From contig NCJK01000001.1 of NCBI GenBank assembly GCA_002282445.1, positions 682,001-746,000 of the forward strand: a stretch of DNA of 64,000 bases, written 5' to 3'. The notes under the pieces are model-generated. The model saw only the letters and a program-made list of their open reading frames with translations, did no database searches and had not been told where the DNA came from. The DNA comes from Burkholderiales bacterium 39-55-53 (GTDB taxonomy: Bacteria; Pseudomonadota; Gammaproteobacteria; Burkholderiales; Burkholderiaceae_C). Position 1 is the stretch's first letter; every line of letters begins with the position of its first letter. Shown one piece after another: positions 28,116 to 36,864 of the stretch. Made by a program: the position numbers and the translations under genes.

Positions 28116-29048
28116 ATGACGGACATCCTCACCATCACCCTCAACCCCGCCTTGGATGTGTTGACAACCATCGACAAGGTCAGTGATACGCACAAAATGC
28201 GCTGCGGCGCGGTGATCAAGCATCCGGGTGGCGGCGGCGTCAACGTGGCGCGTGTGCTGCACCGCTTGGGCGCGAACTGCGTGGCTTTGTATTTGGCAGG
28301 TGGTGTGACCGGCGAGCGTCATCACAAGCTGATGAACGCCGAAAAAGTGCGCTGCCATGTGATGCCCATCGCCGAGGAAACGCGCGAAAGTTTTACGGCA
28401 CACGAAACCTCCAGCGGCAACGACTTTCGTTTTGTGCTGCCCGGCCCCAAGGTATCTGCTGCCGAATACGAAGCCTGCTTTGACTATGTAGCGCAGCACA
28501 TGCCCAAGAAGTTTTTGGTCATCAGCGGCGGCTTAGCACCCGGTGTGCCCGAGGACTTTTATGCGCGTCTGACGGCCCTCGCTAAACAGCACGGCGTGCG
28601 CGTGGTGCTCGACGCCAACGGCACCGCACTAGCCGAAGCACTGAAGGTAGGCGTGTATTTGTTCAAACCCAGCTTGCGTGAGTTGCGTGACCTAACAGGT
28701 CAAGACTTGCCCGATCAAGACAGCCAAGTCGCAGCCGCACAGCAGCTCATTCAAAGTGGCCAAACCGAGGTCGTTGCTATTTCACTAGGCTCAGATGGAG
28801 CCATGGTGGTCAGCTCTGATCAAGTGTGGCGGGCCCGTGCTCTTCAAGTGAACGTACAAACCACCGTGGGCGCAGGCGACAGCTTTGTGGCGGGCATGGT
28901 GTGGGCGCTCAGCCGCGGTGACAGTTTGCTCAAAACCTTTCAGTTCGGCATAGCCGCAGGCGCTGCTTCCTTGTTGGCACCCGGCACATCGCTTTGCCAA
29001 GCAGCGGACGTACATGGCCTACTCCCTCGAGTTGCAATCGATCCGTAA
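28116..29048 (+). CDS. PfkB-family hexose kinase (6-phosphofructokinase II / 1-phosphofructokinase-like)
   Basis: 310-residue ribokinase-fold enzyme. The N-terminus ILTITLNPALDVLTTI and the glycine-rich KHPGGGGVNVARVLHRLG are typical of PfkB/FruK-type hexose kinases, and the signature TVGAGDSFVAGM carries the catalytic aspartate. The sequence favours a phosphosugar substrate but does not settle fructose-6-phosphate versus fructose-1-phosphate or tagatose-6-phosphate. No fru PTS genes are nearby. A usable Shine-Dalgarno (AGGTGG) lies before the ATG. Confidence 0.85.
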   Translation: MTDILTITLNPALDVLTTIDKVSDTHKMRCGAVIKHPGGGGVNVARVLHRLGANCVALYLAGGVTGERHHKLMNAEKVRCHVMPIAEETRESFTAHETSSGNDFRFVLPGPKVSAAEYEACFDYVAQHMPKKFLVISGGLAPGVPEDFYARLTALAKQHGVRVVLDANGTALAEALKVGVYLFKPSLRELRDLTGQDLPDQDSQVAAAQQLIQSGQTEVVAISLGSDGAMVVSSDQVWRARALQVNVQTTVGAGDSFVAGMVWALSRGDSLLKTFQFGIAAGAASLLAPGTSLCQAADVHGLLPRVAIDP

Positions 29049-29051
29049 AAT

Positions 29052-29082
29052 TTGACAATTAATACTTTATAGGCAATAAAAT
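29052..29082 (+). promoter_or_regulatory. Candidate promoter of the outer-membrane protein gene
   Basis: A perfect -35 TTGACA (29052-29057) followed after 19 bases by TAAAAT (29077-29082) in an AT-rich 40-base gap. The spacer is longer than ideal; AATAAA at 29075-29080 gives 17 bases. Confidence 0.5.
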
Positions 29083-29088
29083 GCCTAA

Positions 29089-30339
29089 ATGCTTCTTCAG
29101 TTAATAAATAGTTATTTAACATTATCAAGAGTCCTCTTCCGATCACTCTTGATGATTGGCTTGTGTGCGCTCAATCCTATTCACGCATTTGAGCTTTCGA
29201 CAACAACGAAGTGGTCGTCACAGATGGGGGTGGACACCTGGAAGCTCAATCCGTCTGTCAGCAAAGACAGCGATCCGGGATTCAGCGAAGAAAACACCAA
29301 TTTATTGCTTCCTAACGCTGCTACAACATGGAGCTACAAAAATGTTTCGCCGTTCATTACGGTCACTGGCAACACGCAACTGACAAACACCACAAGCTTT
29401 GCATTGAATGCCCGTGCAGACCAAACTGTCGGCATGCGGTTGGATGAAGCAAGCTTCCAATACAACTTATCGCCATCACTTGGTGCACGCCTAGGCGTTG
29501 TGAATTACAAAACAAGCTGGTGTAGAACCTATGAGCCTAACAACGGATGGATGCGTGAAATAGAAGCAATTTGCGTCACCCCCCAATTCCGCGATGTCAC
29601 AGGCGGTGCGCCTGGCGCCCAAATTTTTGCCAGTGATACTGTGGGCGACTATTTGCTACAGGGACAAGTAGGCATCTATCGGCCTCTGGAATTCAACTAC
29701 GCGCCGAAAGAGTACGGCAATTTGATACCAAGCAAAGGTTTTGAAGTTAAGACCAACCGTAAAGCTGGTTTCAACATCAACGTATTGAATTTACAAACTG
29801 CGGTTGAAATGCGCTTGTCTTATTTGCGCGCGAATCAATCTGGCTACTTAACTGAGTCAAATTTGAAAGGCGACTCACGACAAACATCTGACATGTGGTA
29901 CTGGGCGATTGGCTCACCGATTACCCCTCAATTGAGTCTCCGTCTTACGCAGCTGTTGCAATCGCAACAATCAGACTGCAGATCTGACATTGCTGTACTG
30001 GGAAGCGCGTGCAATTTAGAGCTGGAATTGCTGAAAAACTCCACAGCACTGGAGTTCGCATATCGAATCAATGGGGTCAACTTGCTGTCAGTCGGTGTCA
30101 GCAGAACCAAATTTGACTTAAGCCAAGATTTTTATAACCCCGCAAGAGATCAACACGCCAAGGCGCGGCCTTTTTATATCAATACGCAACAAGTTGCAGC
30201 AGCTTGGCGACATGACTGGGGTAAAGGCTTATTTAGCATTGTTCAATTTATTCAATCTAATCAAAAAAATGGCTCTAGCGGGCAAAACTTTGCCTCTCAC
30301 GGCAACGCCGTTGGCCTGCGGCTGGGCTACCAGTTTTAG
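29089..30339 (+). CDS. Putative outer-membrane beta-barrel protein
   Basis: 416 residues, not recognised as a named family. The N-terminus (n-region with two arginines, then SLLMIGLCALNPIHA) looks like a signal peptide. The mature part has alternating beta-strand character and ends VGLRLGYQF, a C-terminal aromatic signature of outer-membrane barrels. Four cysteines occur in two pairs (WCRT...AICV; DCRS...ACNL), suggesting loop disulfides. The base composition is visibly AT-richer than its neighbours, hinting at transfer. No Shine-Dalgarno sequence precedes the ATG, and a 9-bp hairpin (29124-29153) lies early in the frame, so the start is uncertain. Confidence 0.6.
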   Translation: MLLQLINSYLTLSRVLFRSLLMIGLCALNPIHAFELSTTTKWSSQMGVDTWKLNPSVSKDSDPGFSEENTNLLLPNAATTWSYKNVSPFITVTGNTQLTNTTSFALNARADQTVGMRLDEASFQYNLSPSLGARLGVVNYKTSWCRTYEPNNGWMREIEAICVTPQFRDVTGGAPGAQIFASDTVGDYLLQGQVGIYRPLEFNYAPKEYGNLIPSKGFEVKTNRKAGFNINVLNLQTAVEMRLSYLRANQSGYLTESNLKGDSRQTSDMWYWAIGSPITPQLSLRLTQLLQSQQSDCRSDIAVLGSACNLELELLKNSTALEFAYRINGVNLLSVGVSRTKFDLSQDFYNPARDQHAKARPFYINTQQVAAAWRHDWGKGLFSIVQFIQSNQKNGSSGQNFASHGNAVGLRLGYQF

Positions 30340-30431
30340 CCCTTTAAATTTTTTCATCTCAGCTGTCGCACTCTTCACAGGGCTAAGCACCTACATCGGG
30401 CTACCATGGTCTCAAATTTAGGAGACACCTC

Positions 30432-31586
30432 ATGCCCGTGATTACCAACATCGAAGACTTGCGCGTTTTGGCCGAAAAACGCGTGCCCCGCATGTTCTAT
30501 GACTACGCCGATTCCGGCAGCTGGACCGAAGGCACTTACCGCGCCAACGAAGCGGATTTCCAAAAAATCAAGCTGCGCCAACGCGTGGCAGTGAACATGG
30601 AAAACCGCACCACCGCCACCAAGATGGTGGGCCTTGATGTGAAGATGCCCGTGGCCATCGCACCTGTGGGCTTGACCGGCATGCAAAGCGCCGACGGCGA
30701 AATCAAAGCCGCCCGCGCTGCTGAAAAATTTGGCATCCCCTTCATGTTGTCCACCATGAGCATTTGCTCCATGGAAGACGTGGCCGCTGCCACCACTGCC
30801 CCCTTCATTTATCAGCTCTACATGATGCGTGACCGCGAAGCCATGGCCAACATGATTGAGCGCGCCCGCAAAGTCAAGTGCAGTGCGTTGGTGCTGACGC
30901 TCGATTTGCAAGTGATCGGCCAACGCCACAAAGATTTAAAGAACGGCCTGACCGCGCCACCCAGCCCCACCATCGCCAACATCATCAACCTGATGACCAA
31001 GCCCCGCTGGTGTTTGGGCATGGCCGGCACTCGCCGCCACACCTTTGGCAACTTGGTGGGCCACGTCAAAGGCGTGAGCAACATGAAGTCACTCGCCTCG
31101 TGGACCAATGAACAGTTTGACCCACGTTTGTCGTGGGAAGACGTGGCTTGGGTCAAAGCCCAATGGGGCGGCAAGCTCATCCTCAAAGGCATCCAAGACG
31201 TGGAAGACGCCAAACTGGCCGTGCAAAGCGGTGCGGATGCAATTGTGGTGAGCAACCACGGCGGTCGCCAGTTGGACGGCGCGCAATCCAGCATCGAAGC
31301 CTTGCCCACCATCGTGGCGGCTGTGGGCGACCAAATCGAAGTGTGGATGGACGGCGGCATTCGCTCGGGCCAAGACGTGCTCAAGGCTTGGGCCTTGGGT
31401 GCACGCGGCGTGCTGATTGGCCGCGCCATGGTGTATGGCTTGGGTGCGATGGGTGAAGAAGGCGTAACCAAAGCCCTTCAAATCATTCACAAAGAGTTGG
31501 ACGTGACCATGGCTTTCTGTGGCCACACCAACATCCAAAACGTGAACACCAACATCTTGCTGCCGGGCACGTTCCCCACCGCGTGA
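30432..31586 (+). CDS. lldD: L-lactate dehydrogenase (FMN-dependent alpha-hydroxy-acid oxidase)
   Basis: 384 residues of the FMN alpha-hydroxy-acid dehydrogenase family, which oxidises L-lactate to pyruvate at the membrane. Motifs: FYDYADSGSWTEGTYRANEADF, the substrate-binding LMLS-type region FMLSTMSICS, and the active-site SNHGGRQLDGA. Other substrates (glycolate, mandelate) are possible, but length and N-terminus favour LldD. SD AGGAGA lies ten bases before the ATG. No lactate permease or lldR is adjacent. Confidence 0.88.
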   Translation: MPVITNIEDLRVLAEKRVPRMFYDYADSGSWTEGTYRANEADFQKIKLRQRVAVNMENRTTATKMVGLDVKMPVAIAPVGLTGMQSADGEIKAARAAEKFGIPFMLSTMSICSMEDVAAATTAPFIYQLYMMRDREAMANMIERARKVKCSALVLTLDLQVIGQRHKDLKNGLTAPPSPTIANIINLMTKPRWCLGMAGTRRHTFGNLVGHVKGVSNMKSLASWTNEQFDPRLSWEDVAWVKAQWGGKLILKGIQDVEDAKLAVQSGADAIVVSNHGGRQLDGAQSSIEALPTIVAAVGDQIEVWMDGGIRSGQDVLKAWALGARGVLIGRAMVYGLGAMGEEGVTKALQIIHKELDVTMAFCGHTNIQNVNTNILLPGTFPTA

Positions 31587-31614
31587 TGCACGTGAGTTGA
31601 GGCACACTTGAGGG

Positions 31615-32139
31615 ATGACTGAAGACACCAACTCAACCACCCCCCAAGCATCCACCGGCGTCAGCGGCTGGTGGCGTGCCCTGAGCATTTTTCTGGCCCT
31701 CGTGGTGTTCATCGGCTGGGCTTTCAGCGCCAGCATGTATGAGCAGTTCAAAGCGCAAATCCACCACTTGGAAGCCAAGCTGATTGAGATTCCGCAGGTG
31801 CGCGAGGTGTCCGTGTTGCTAGACGACGCGCAGGCCCCCGCCATGCTGTTGACCTACGACCCGAAAAATCAAAAGCTACAAGTGCAGCGCTTGAACGATG
31901 TACTCGAAGGCCGCGAGCAAGCCTTGCATGTGTGGGCCATCGCCGAAGACGACACGCCACGCATGTTGGGCGTGCTGACCAACAAATACAAAACCCAACA
32001 GCTCGATGTGCCCACGCAGGCCCTCGAAGGTGCGCGCACTTTGGCCATCAGCGTCGAAAACAAAGACCGTGGTCCACGTGACGGCAAGCCGCGCCAGCCT
32101 TTGCTATTCAAAGGTTGGTTGGTGCAAAAAGCCATTTAA
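31615..32139 (+). CDS. Membrane protein with an RskA-like (anti-sigma-K C-terminal) domain
   Basis: 174 residues with one membrane segment at about residues 20-39 (short cytoplasmic N-terminus) and an exported domain. The domain resembles the C-terminal part of RskA anti-sigma factors: LTYDPKNQKLQVQRL, LHVWAIAED, then LEGARTLAISVENKDRG and LLFKGWL. The usual N-terminal zinc-binding anti-sigma domain is missing and no sigma-factor gene is nearby, so it may not act on a sigma factor. It lies between lldD and dinB. Confidence 0.6.
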   Translation: MTEDTNSTTPQASTGVSGWWRALSIFLALVVFIGWAFSASMYEQFKAQIHHLEAKLIEIPQVREVSVLLDDAQAPAMLLTYDPKNQKLQVQRLNDVLEGREQALHVWAIAEDDTPRMLGVLTNKYKTQQLDVPTQALEGARTLAISVENKDRGPRDGKPRQPLLFKGWLVQKAI

Positions 32140-32169
32140 TCAGGCTTGGTCTCGGTGAATGGGTGAGCT

Positions 32170-33444
32170 GTGACCACTTCGCCTGACACTGCACTGCAAC
32201 GCCGCATCGCCCACCTCGACATGGATGCGTTTTACGCCTCCGTCGAGTTGCTGCGCTACCCACAGCTCAAGGGCTTGCCTGTGGTGATTGGCGGAGGTCG
32301 CCGCCGTGTTGATGACATGCTGGCCCGCTTGCGTGAGGTGCACCCTGACTACGAATGGTCGGAAGACAAGCTGCACGAAATTCCGCTCGATTTCTTTCCG
32401 CGCATCTCGGGCTACACAGGGCGCGGTGTCATCACTACCGCCACCTATGCAGCGCGGCAGTTTGGCGTGGGCTCGGCCATGGGGGTGATGAAGGCGGCCA
32501 AGCTGTGCCCCGATGCTTTTCTGCTGCCGGTGGACTTTGACCAATACCGCCATTACTCGCAGCGTTTTAAATCCATCATCACTGACATCGCACCGCTCAT
32601 GGAGAACCGCGGTGTGGACGAGGTCTACATCGACTTCACCCATGTGCCGGGCGGGCAACGCGAGGGTGGGCGCGTGTTGGCTCGGCTCATTCAAAAAGCC
32701 ATCTTTGACGACACAGGCCTCACCTGCTCGGTGGGCGTTGCGCCCAATAAGCTGCTGGCCAAGATGGCAAGTGAGTTCAACAAACCCAATGGCATTTCCA
32801 TCGTGGAGCCTGACGATTTGGAAACCATGATCTGGCCCCTGCCCTGCCGCAAGATCAACGGCATTGGCCCCAAAGCCGAAGCCAAGCTGGCCAATCACGA
32901 CATCCACACCATCGGCGATTTAGCCCAGCGTGACCTCTATTGGTTGATGGAGCACTTTGGCAAAAGCTACGGCGCTTGGCTGCATGACGCCGCACACGGC
33001 AAAGACGACCGCCCCGTGGAAACTGAAAGCGAGCCGGTAAGCATCAGCCGAGAAACCACGTTTGAACAAGACCTGCACGCCGTGCGTGACCGCGAGGCGC
33101 TGAGCGCCATCTTCACCAAGCTGTGCGAACAAGTGGCTGCCGACTTGCAGCGCAAAGGCTATGTGGGCAAGACCATCGGCATCAAGTTGCGCTACGACAA
33201 CTTTCAAAGCGTCACGCGTGACCTGACCCTTGAGACCCATGTCAACCAACCCCAAGCCATTCGAGCCGCCGCAGGCCAATGCCTCAAACGGGTCGACCTC
33301 AAGCGACGCTTGCGTTTGCTAGGCGTGCGCGTGGGCTCACTCATGAAGCTAGAAGACTGGCAAGCCCAGGGGCTCAAGGCAGAAGAAGCACCCACACAGC
33401 CCTATACGGAGTCTTTGTTTGGCGATGAACTAACGCCAAAGTGA
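32170..33444 (+). CDS. dinB: DNA polymerase IV, Y-family
   Basis: Translesion DNA polymerase. Catalytic acidic residues are in HLDMDAFYASVE (Asp17) and GVDEVYID (Asp150, Glu151), followed by PNKLLAKMASEFNKPNG, a helix-hairpin-helix INGIGPKAEAKL and the little-finger domain. About 38 residues (46-83) are inserted in the fingers between VVIGGGRR and GRGVITTATYAAR relative to E. coli DinB. The C-terminal YTESLFGDEL may bind the beta clamp. Start is GTG at 32170, since the nearby ATG is out of frame. No clear LexA box was seen. Confidence 0.9.
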   Translation: MTTSPDTALQRRIAHLDMDAFYASVELLRYPQLKGLPVVIGGGRRRVDDMLARLREVHPDYEWSEDKLHEIPLDFFPRISGYTGRGVITTATYAARQFGVGSAMGVMKAAKLCPDAFLLPVDFDQYRHYSQRFKSIITDIAPLMENRGVDEVYIDFTHVPGGQREGGRVLARLIQKAIFDDTGLTCSVGVAPNKLLAKMASEFNKPNGISIVEPDDLETMIWPLPCRKINGIGPKAEAKLANHDIHTIGDLAQRDLYWLMEHFGKSYGAWLHDAAHGKDDRPVETESEPVSISRETTFEQDLHAVRDREALSAIFTKLCEQVAADLQRKGYVGKTIGIKLRYDNFQSVTRDLTLETHVNQPQAIRAAAGQCLKRVDLKRRLRLLGVRVGSLMKLEDWQAQGLKAEEAPTQPYTESLFGDELTPK

Positions 33445-33497
33445 TAAGCAACAAGCTCAGGCGAAAATAACAAAATCAATAAAACTGGATTTTGCAC

Positions 33498-34358
33498 ATG
33501 CGGGCTCTTCAACAAAATCTAATTCGAATCTTTGCGAGCACATTGATGCTACTCGGCACGGCACACGCCGCCTGTTTGGGCGAACAAAGCAGCACCAAAA
33601 CCTACAAGTTTGATGTGGTTCCCCAACTGACAGCGGCCAAGATTTACACCACATGGTCGCCCCTGTTGCAACGCGTGGGCCAAGACGCGGGCTTGTGTTT
33701 TGAGTTGCGCGTGTCCCCCACCATTCCAGAGTTTGAGCAAAAGCTGCTCAAAGGCGAGCCCGAGTTTGTGTTTCTTAACCCTTACCACGCCGTGCTGGCC
33801 AACCAGAAGAAAAAATACCAACCGCTGTTGGCTGACAGCGAAGATTTGCTGACTGGCATTTTGGTGGTGCGTGCAGACAGCCCCATCAAAAGCTTGGATG
33901 AACTGAAAGGGCAAAACATCACTTTCCCTGCGCCCAATGCATTTGCCGCGTCATTGCTGATTCGCGCCGAGTTGGCCAAGAAAAAGATTGACATCAACCC
34001 CGTGTTCGTCAAAACCCACAGCAATGTGTACCGCTCAGTCATTGGCAAAGATGCCATTGCAGGCGGCGGCGTGAACAACACCCTCGACCACGAAGCGCCC
34101 GAAGTGCGCCAGCAGCTGCGCATCTTGTATGAAACACCAGCCTACACGCCTCACCCCATCGCCACGCACCCATCTGTGCCTGCGGCTGTGCGCGATCGAT
34201 TCTTGAAATCCGTCTTTAAACTCACCCAAGACGAAGAGGGCCGCAAAATGCTAGAGGGCATCAACCTCAGCAAACCTCAAGCCGTGACCTATGCCAAGCA
34301 CTACAAGCCTCTGGAGTCTTTGCAACTCGAAAAGTTCTTGGTCTTGACAGGACAGTGA
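33498..34358 (+). CDS. PhnD-like periplasmic substrate-binding protein
   Basis: 286 residues with a signal peptide (IRIFASTLMLLGTAHA) and the fold of PhnD/PtxB-type binding proteins for phosphonate, phosphite or phosphate-like ligands: YKFDVVPQLTAAKIYTTWSPLL, FVFLNPYHAVLANQ, GILVVRADSPIKSLDELKGQNITFPAP and GGGVNNTLDH. No ABC permease or ATPase gene is adjacent; instead a histidine kinase begins one base after its stop, so it probably acts as a ligand-binding accessory of that kinase. The frame could begin at a TTG two codons earlier; ATG is preferred. Confidence 0.82.
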   Translation: MRALQQNLIRIFASTLMLLGTAHAACLGEQSSTKTYKFDVVPQLTAAKIYTTWSPLLQRVGQDAGLCFELRVSPTIPEFEQKLLKGEPEFVFLNPYHAVLANQKKKYQPLLADSEDLLTGILVVRADSPIKSLDELKGQNITFPAPNAFAASLLIRAELAKKKIDINPVFVKTHSNVYRSVIGKDAIAGGGVNNTLDHEAPEVRQQLRILYETPAYTPHPIATHPSVPAAVRDRFLKSVFKLTQDEEGRKMLEGINLSKPQAVTYAKHYKPLESLQLEKFLVLTGQ

Positions 34359-34359
34359 C

Positions 34360-35775
34360 ATGTTTCACCGTCTGAGCGCGTCACAGTGGAAAAGCATCAA
34401 GCCCGCCCTCCTGATTGGGCTGGCTTTGGCTGCCCTGCAAATTGGCTCGGGCGTGGCGGCGTACTACCAGTCCAAAAGCTTGCTGTGGGACGGTAAGTAC
34501 CAAACTGCACAAAACCTGTCGCGCGGTTTGGTAGTGGCGGTGGCAGACCAAATGGTGGTGAAAGATTACGCCTCGGTCGAGTCGCGCATTTTGCAAACCA
34601 TGTCCAATGTCGAGGTGGCATCGGTCATGCTGACCGACACCTCAGGGCGCGTGCTGTCGTCCTTGAAACGCAAACCCGGTCAAGAACCACAGCTGATGTT
34701 TGATCCGTATTGGATCCCCACGCCCGTGAGTGACCAAGCTGTTCTGCAATCGCGTGATGACGCCTTCATCACCACATGGGCCAAAGTCAACCTTGGCGCA
34801 GACTTAGGCTGGGTGCGCCTGCAAACTTACAACGAACTTGACAGTGCTGATTTGGGCAGCTTGCGCCAGCAAAACTTGCTGCTTTCTGTGCTGTCTGTGA
34901 TTTCAGGCATTCTCATTTTGGGCGTTTTCTTGTGGCGTGCGTATTTCACCGTGGTCAAGCGTGAACACATGTTTGAAACCCAACTCGATGAAGCCACGAA
35001 GCGCTTGGTGCAATCCGAAAAACTTGCCTCGTTGGGTGAGTTGGCAGCGGGCGTGGCCCACGAAATCAACAACCCAGTGGGCTATGTGTCGTCCAACCTG
35101 ACCACCTTGCAAAAGTATTTGGCCGTCTACGAAAAAGTGCTGGATGCCCCCGAGGCTGACAGCGAAGAGATGGCTGCGCTCAAGAAGAAACTCAACTACA
35201 CCTTCATCCGCGATGACTTGCAAAATTTGGTGAAAGAAACGCAAGAAGGCGTGGGCCGTGTGAAGGCGATCATTCAAGATTTGAAAGACTACGCGCGCAC
35301 CAATGTGGCCACCCACTATGTGGCGTCCGACATTCAAGTGGGCTTGAAATCGACCCTCAACATCGCGCGCAACCAATTGAAGAACCGCGCCGATGTGCGT
35401 TTGGCTTTAGGTAACTTACCCTTGGTGGAATGTGCGCCTTCACAAATTGACCAAGTGTTTTTGAACCTCATCGTCAATGCGGCCCAAGCCATGCCCGAGG
35501 GCAAGATGGGTTTGATTGATATTCGCACCGACTGCAATGAGCAAGATGTCTGGATTGAGGTGCAGGACAACGGGCCAGGCATTCCGCCTGAGGTGATGAA
35601 AAAAATCTTCGACCCGTTCTTCACCACCAAAGACCCGGGCACGGGTACAGGCCTGGGCCTGTCTGTTTCACAAAACATCATTCAGCAACACGGCGGCAAA
35701 CTTGAAGTCAGCAGCACCGTGGGTGTGGGCACTACTTTCAAAATCACCCTTCCTATCAAACGCCTTGAGGCATAA
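34360..35775 (+). CDS. Membrane sensor histidine kinase
   Basis: 471 residues: membrane segments at about 14-35 and 173-196 bracket a roughly 135-residue periplasmic sensor. The phospho-acceptor is His234 in [16 protein letters not shown], a motif of the NtrB-like HisKA class, with ATPase boxes [38 protein letters not shown]. It starts one base after the PhnD-like gene and eight bases before the HD-GYP regulator, so all three form a unit. The signal is likely relayed through the binding protein. Confidence 0.9.
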   Translation: MFHRLSASQWKSIKPALLIGLALAALQIGSGVAAYYQSKSLLWDGKYQTAQNLSRGLVVAVADQMVVKDYASVESRILQTMSNVEVASVMLTDTSGRVLSSLKRKPGQEPQLMFDPYWIPTPVSDQAVLQSRDDAFITTWAKVNLGADLGWVRLQTYNELDSADLGSLRQQNLLLSVLSVISGILILGVFLWRAYFTVVKREHMFETQLDEATKRLVQSEKLASLGELAAGVAHEINNPVGYVSSNLTTLQKYLAVYEKVLDAPEADSEEMAALKKKLNYTFIRDDLQNLVKETQEGVGRVKAIIQDLKDYARTNVATHYVASDIQVGLKSTLNIARNQLKNRADVRLALGNLPLVECAPSQIDQVFLNLIVNAAQAMPEGKMGLIDIRTDCNEQDVWIEVQDNGPGIPPEVMKKIFDPFFTTKDPGTGTGLGLSVSQNIIQQHGGKLEVSSTVGVGTTFKITLPIKRLEA

Positions 35776-35783
35776 GGATCAGC

Positions 35784-36854
35784 ATGAGCGAGAGCAACGA
35801 ATCTTTTGATGCCAGCCAATACAAAGTGTTGTGCGTGGACGATGAGCCCAACATCTTGTCGGCCTTGCGCCGCATGTTGTCGCTCGAAGGCTTTGAGGTG
35901 TTCACCGCAGAAAGCGGTGCGCAAGCCTTGGAGCAACTCGCCAAACAGCCCGTGAACGTGATCATCTCAGACATGCAAATGCCGGGCATGAACGGTACAG
36001 AGTTGCTGGAGAAAGTGCGCCAGCAATGGCCGCAAACCATGCGCCTCATGCTGACCGGCGCATCCGATGTGACGGGTGCGATTGACGCCATCAACCAAGG
36101 TTCGATTTACCGCTACACGGCCAAGCCTTGGAACGACGAAGAACTGCTGGGCACAATCAAATCGGCCATCGCGTTTGGCACATTGGCCAACGAGCACGAC
36201 CGTCTTGAAGCACTCACCGAAGCGCAAAAAGAATCGCTCAATGAAATGGTAGACACGCTCGAGTCCCGCGTGCAAGAACGCACGCAAGATTTGCGGGCCG
36301 CTTATGTGGCCTCGATCAAAGCCTTCTCCAACATCTTGGAGCTACGCCGCCCTGACCTGCTACCTCACTCACGCCGTGTGGCCACGCTGTCGATGAAGAT
36401 GGCCAAGCTAGCCGGCTTGAGCGATGACGAATGTCAGTCCGTGTACATCGCAGGCTTGCTGCACGACATTGGCAAAATTGGCCTGAGCGACCGTGTGCTC
36501 AACACCAAGTTCATCGAGCTGCCCTTGGCCGATGCCAAGGTCTATCGCACGCACACCACGATGGGTGAGAAAACACTCAACACGCTCGATGACATGCAAG
36601 GCGTGGCCGCCATCATTCGCTCGCACCACGAGTACTTCAATGGCACAGGCTTTCCAGATGCATTGACAGGTAAAGCCATTCCCATCGGCGCACGCATTGT
36701 GGCCATCGTGGAGGCTTATGAGGAGTTGCAATCGGGCGACTACGCCAAAGCCGAGAGCACGCCCGCTGACGCGGTGCGTGTGATTCTCAGCAACAAGGGC
36801 ACTTTGTTCTGCCCCGAGATGACCGATGTATTTGTGAAGGCCCTGCGCAGTTAA
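35784..36854 (+). CDS. Response regulator with HD-GYP domain (probable c-di-GMP phosphodiesterase)
   Basis: 356 residues of RpfG type. The receiver domain spans about 13-130 with phospho-acceptor Asp63 (VIISDMQMPG). A coiled-coil linker runs to about 170. The HD domain has HD at 227-228 (LLHDIGKIG) and the third motif HHEYFNGTGFP at 281-291, where the usual GYP is GFP and the aspartate of the HHExxDG form is asparagine. Metal-binding histidines are kept, so it may still hydrolyse c-di-GMP. Output of the preceding kinase. Confidence 0.88.
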   Translation: MSESNESFDASQYKVLCVDDEPNILSALRRMLSLEGFEVFTAESGAQALEQLAKQPVNVIISDMQMPGMNGTELLEKVRQQWPQTMRLMLTGASDVTGAIDAINQGSIYRYTAKPWNDEELLGTIKSAIAFGTLANEHDRLEALTEAQKESLNEMVDTLESRVQERTQDLRAAYVASIKAFSNILELRRPDLLPHSRRVATLSMKMAKLAGLSDDECQSVYIAGLLHDIGKIGLSDRVLNTKFIELPLADAKVYRTHTTMGEKTLNTLDDMQGVAAIIRSHHEYFNGTGFPDALTGKAIPIGARIVAIVEAYEELQSGDYAKAESTPADAVRVILSNKGTLFCPEMTDVFVKALRS

Positions 36855-36864
36855 GCGAGGTGCT

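Noticed and set aside
29134..29144. CTCTTCCGATC, identical to 11 bases of a common sequencing-adapter tail
   Set aside because: The match stops on both sides and lies exactly in the loop of a perfect hairpin in an open reading frame; chance is plausible. Read mapping across 29100-29170 would settle whether this is an assembly join.
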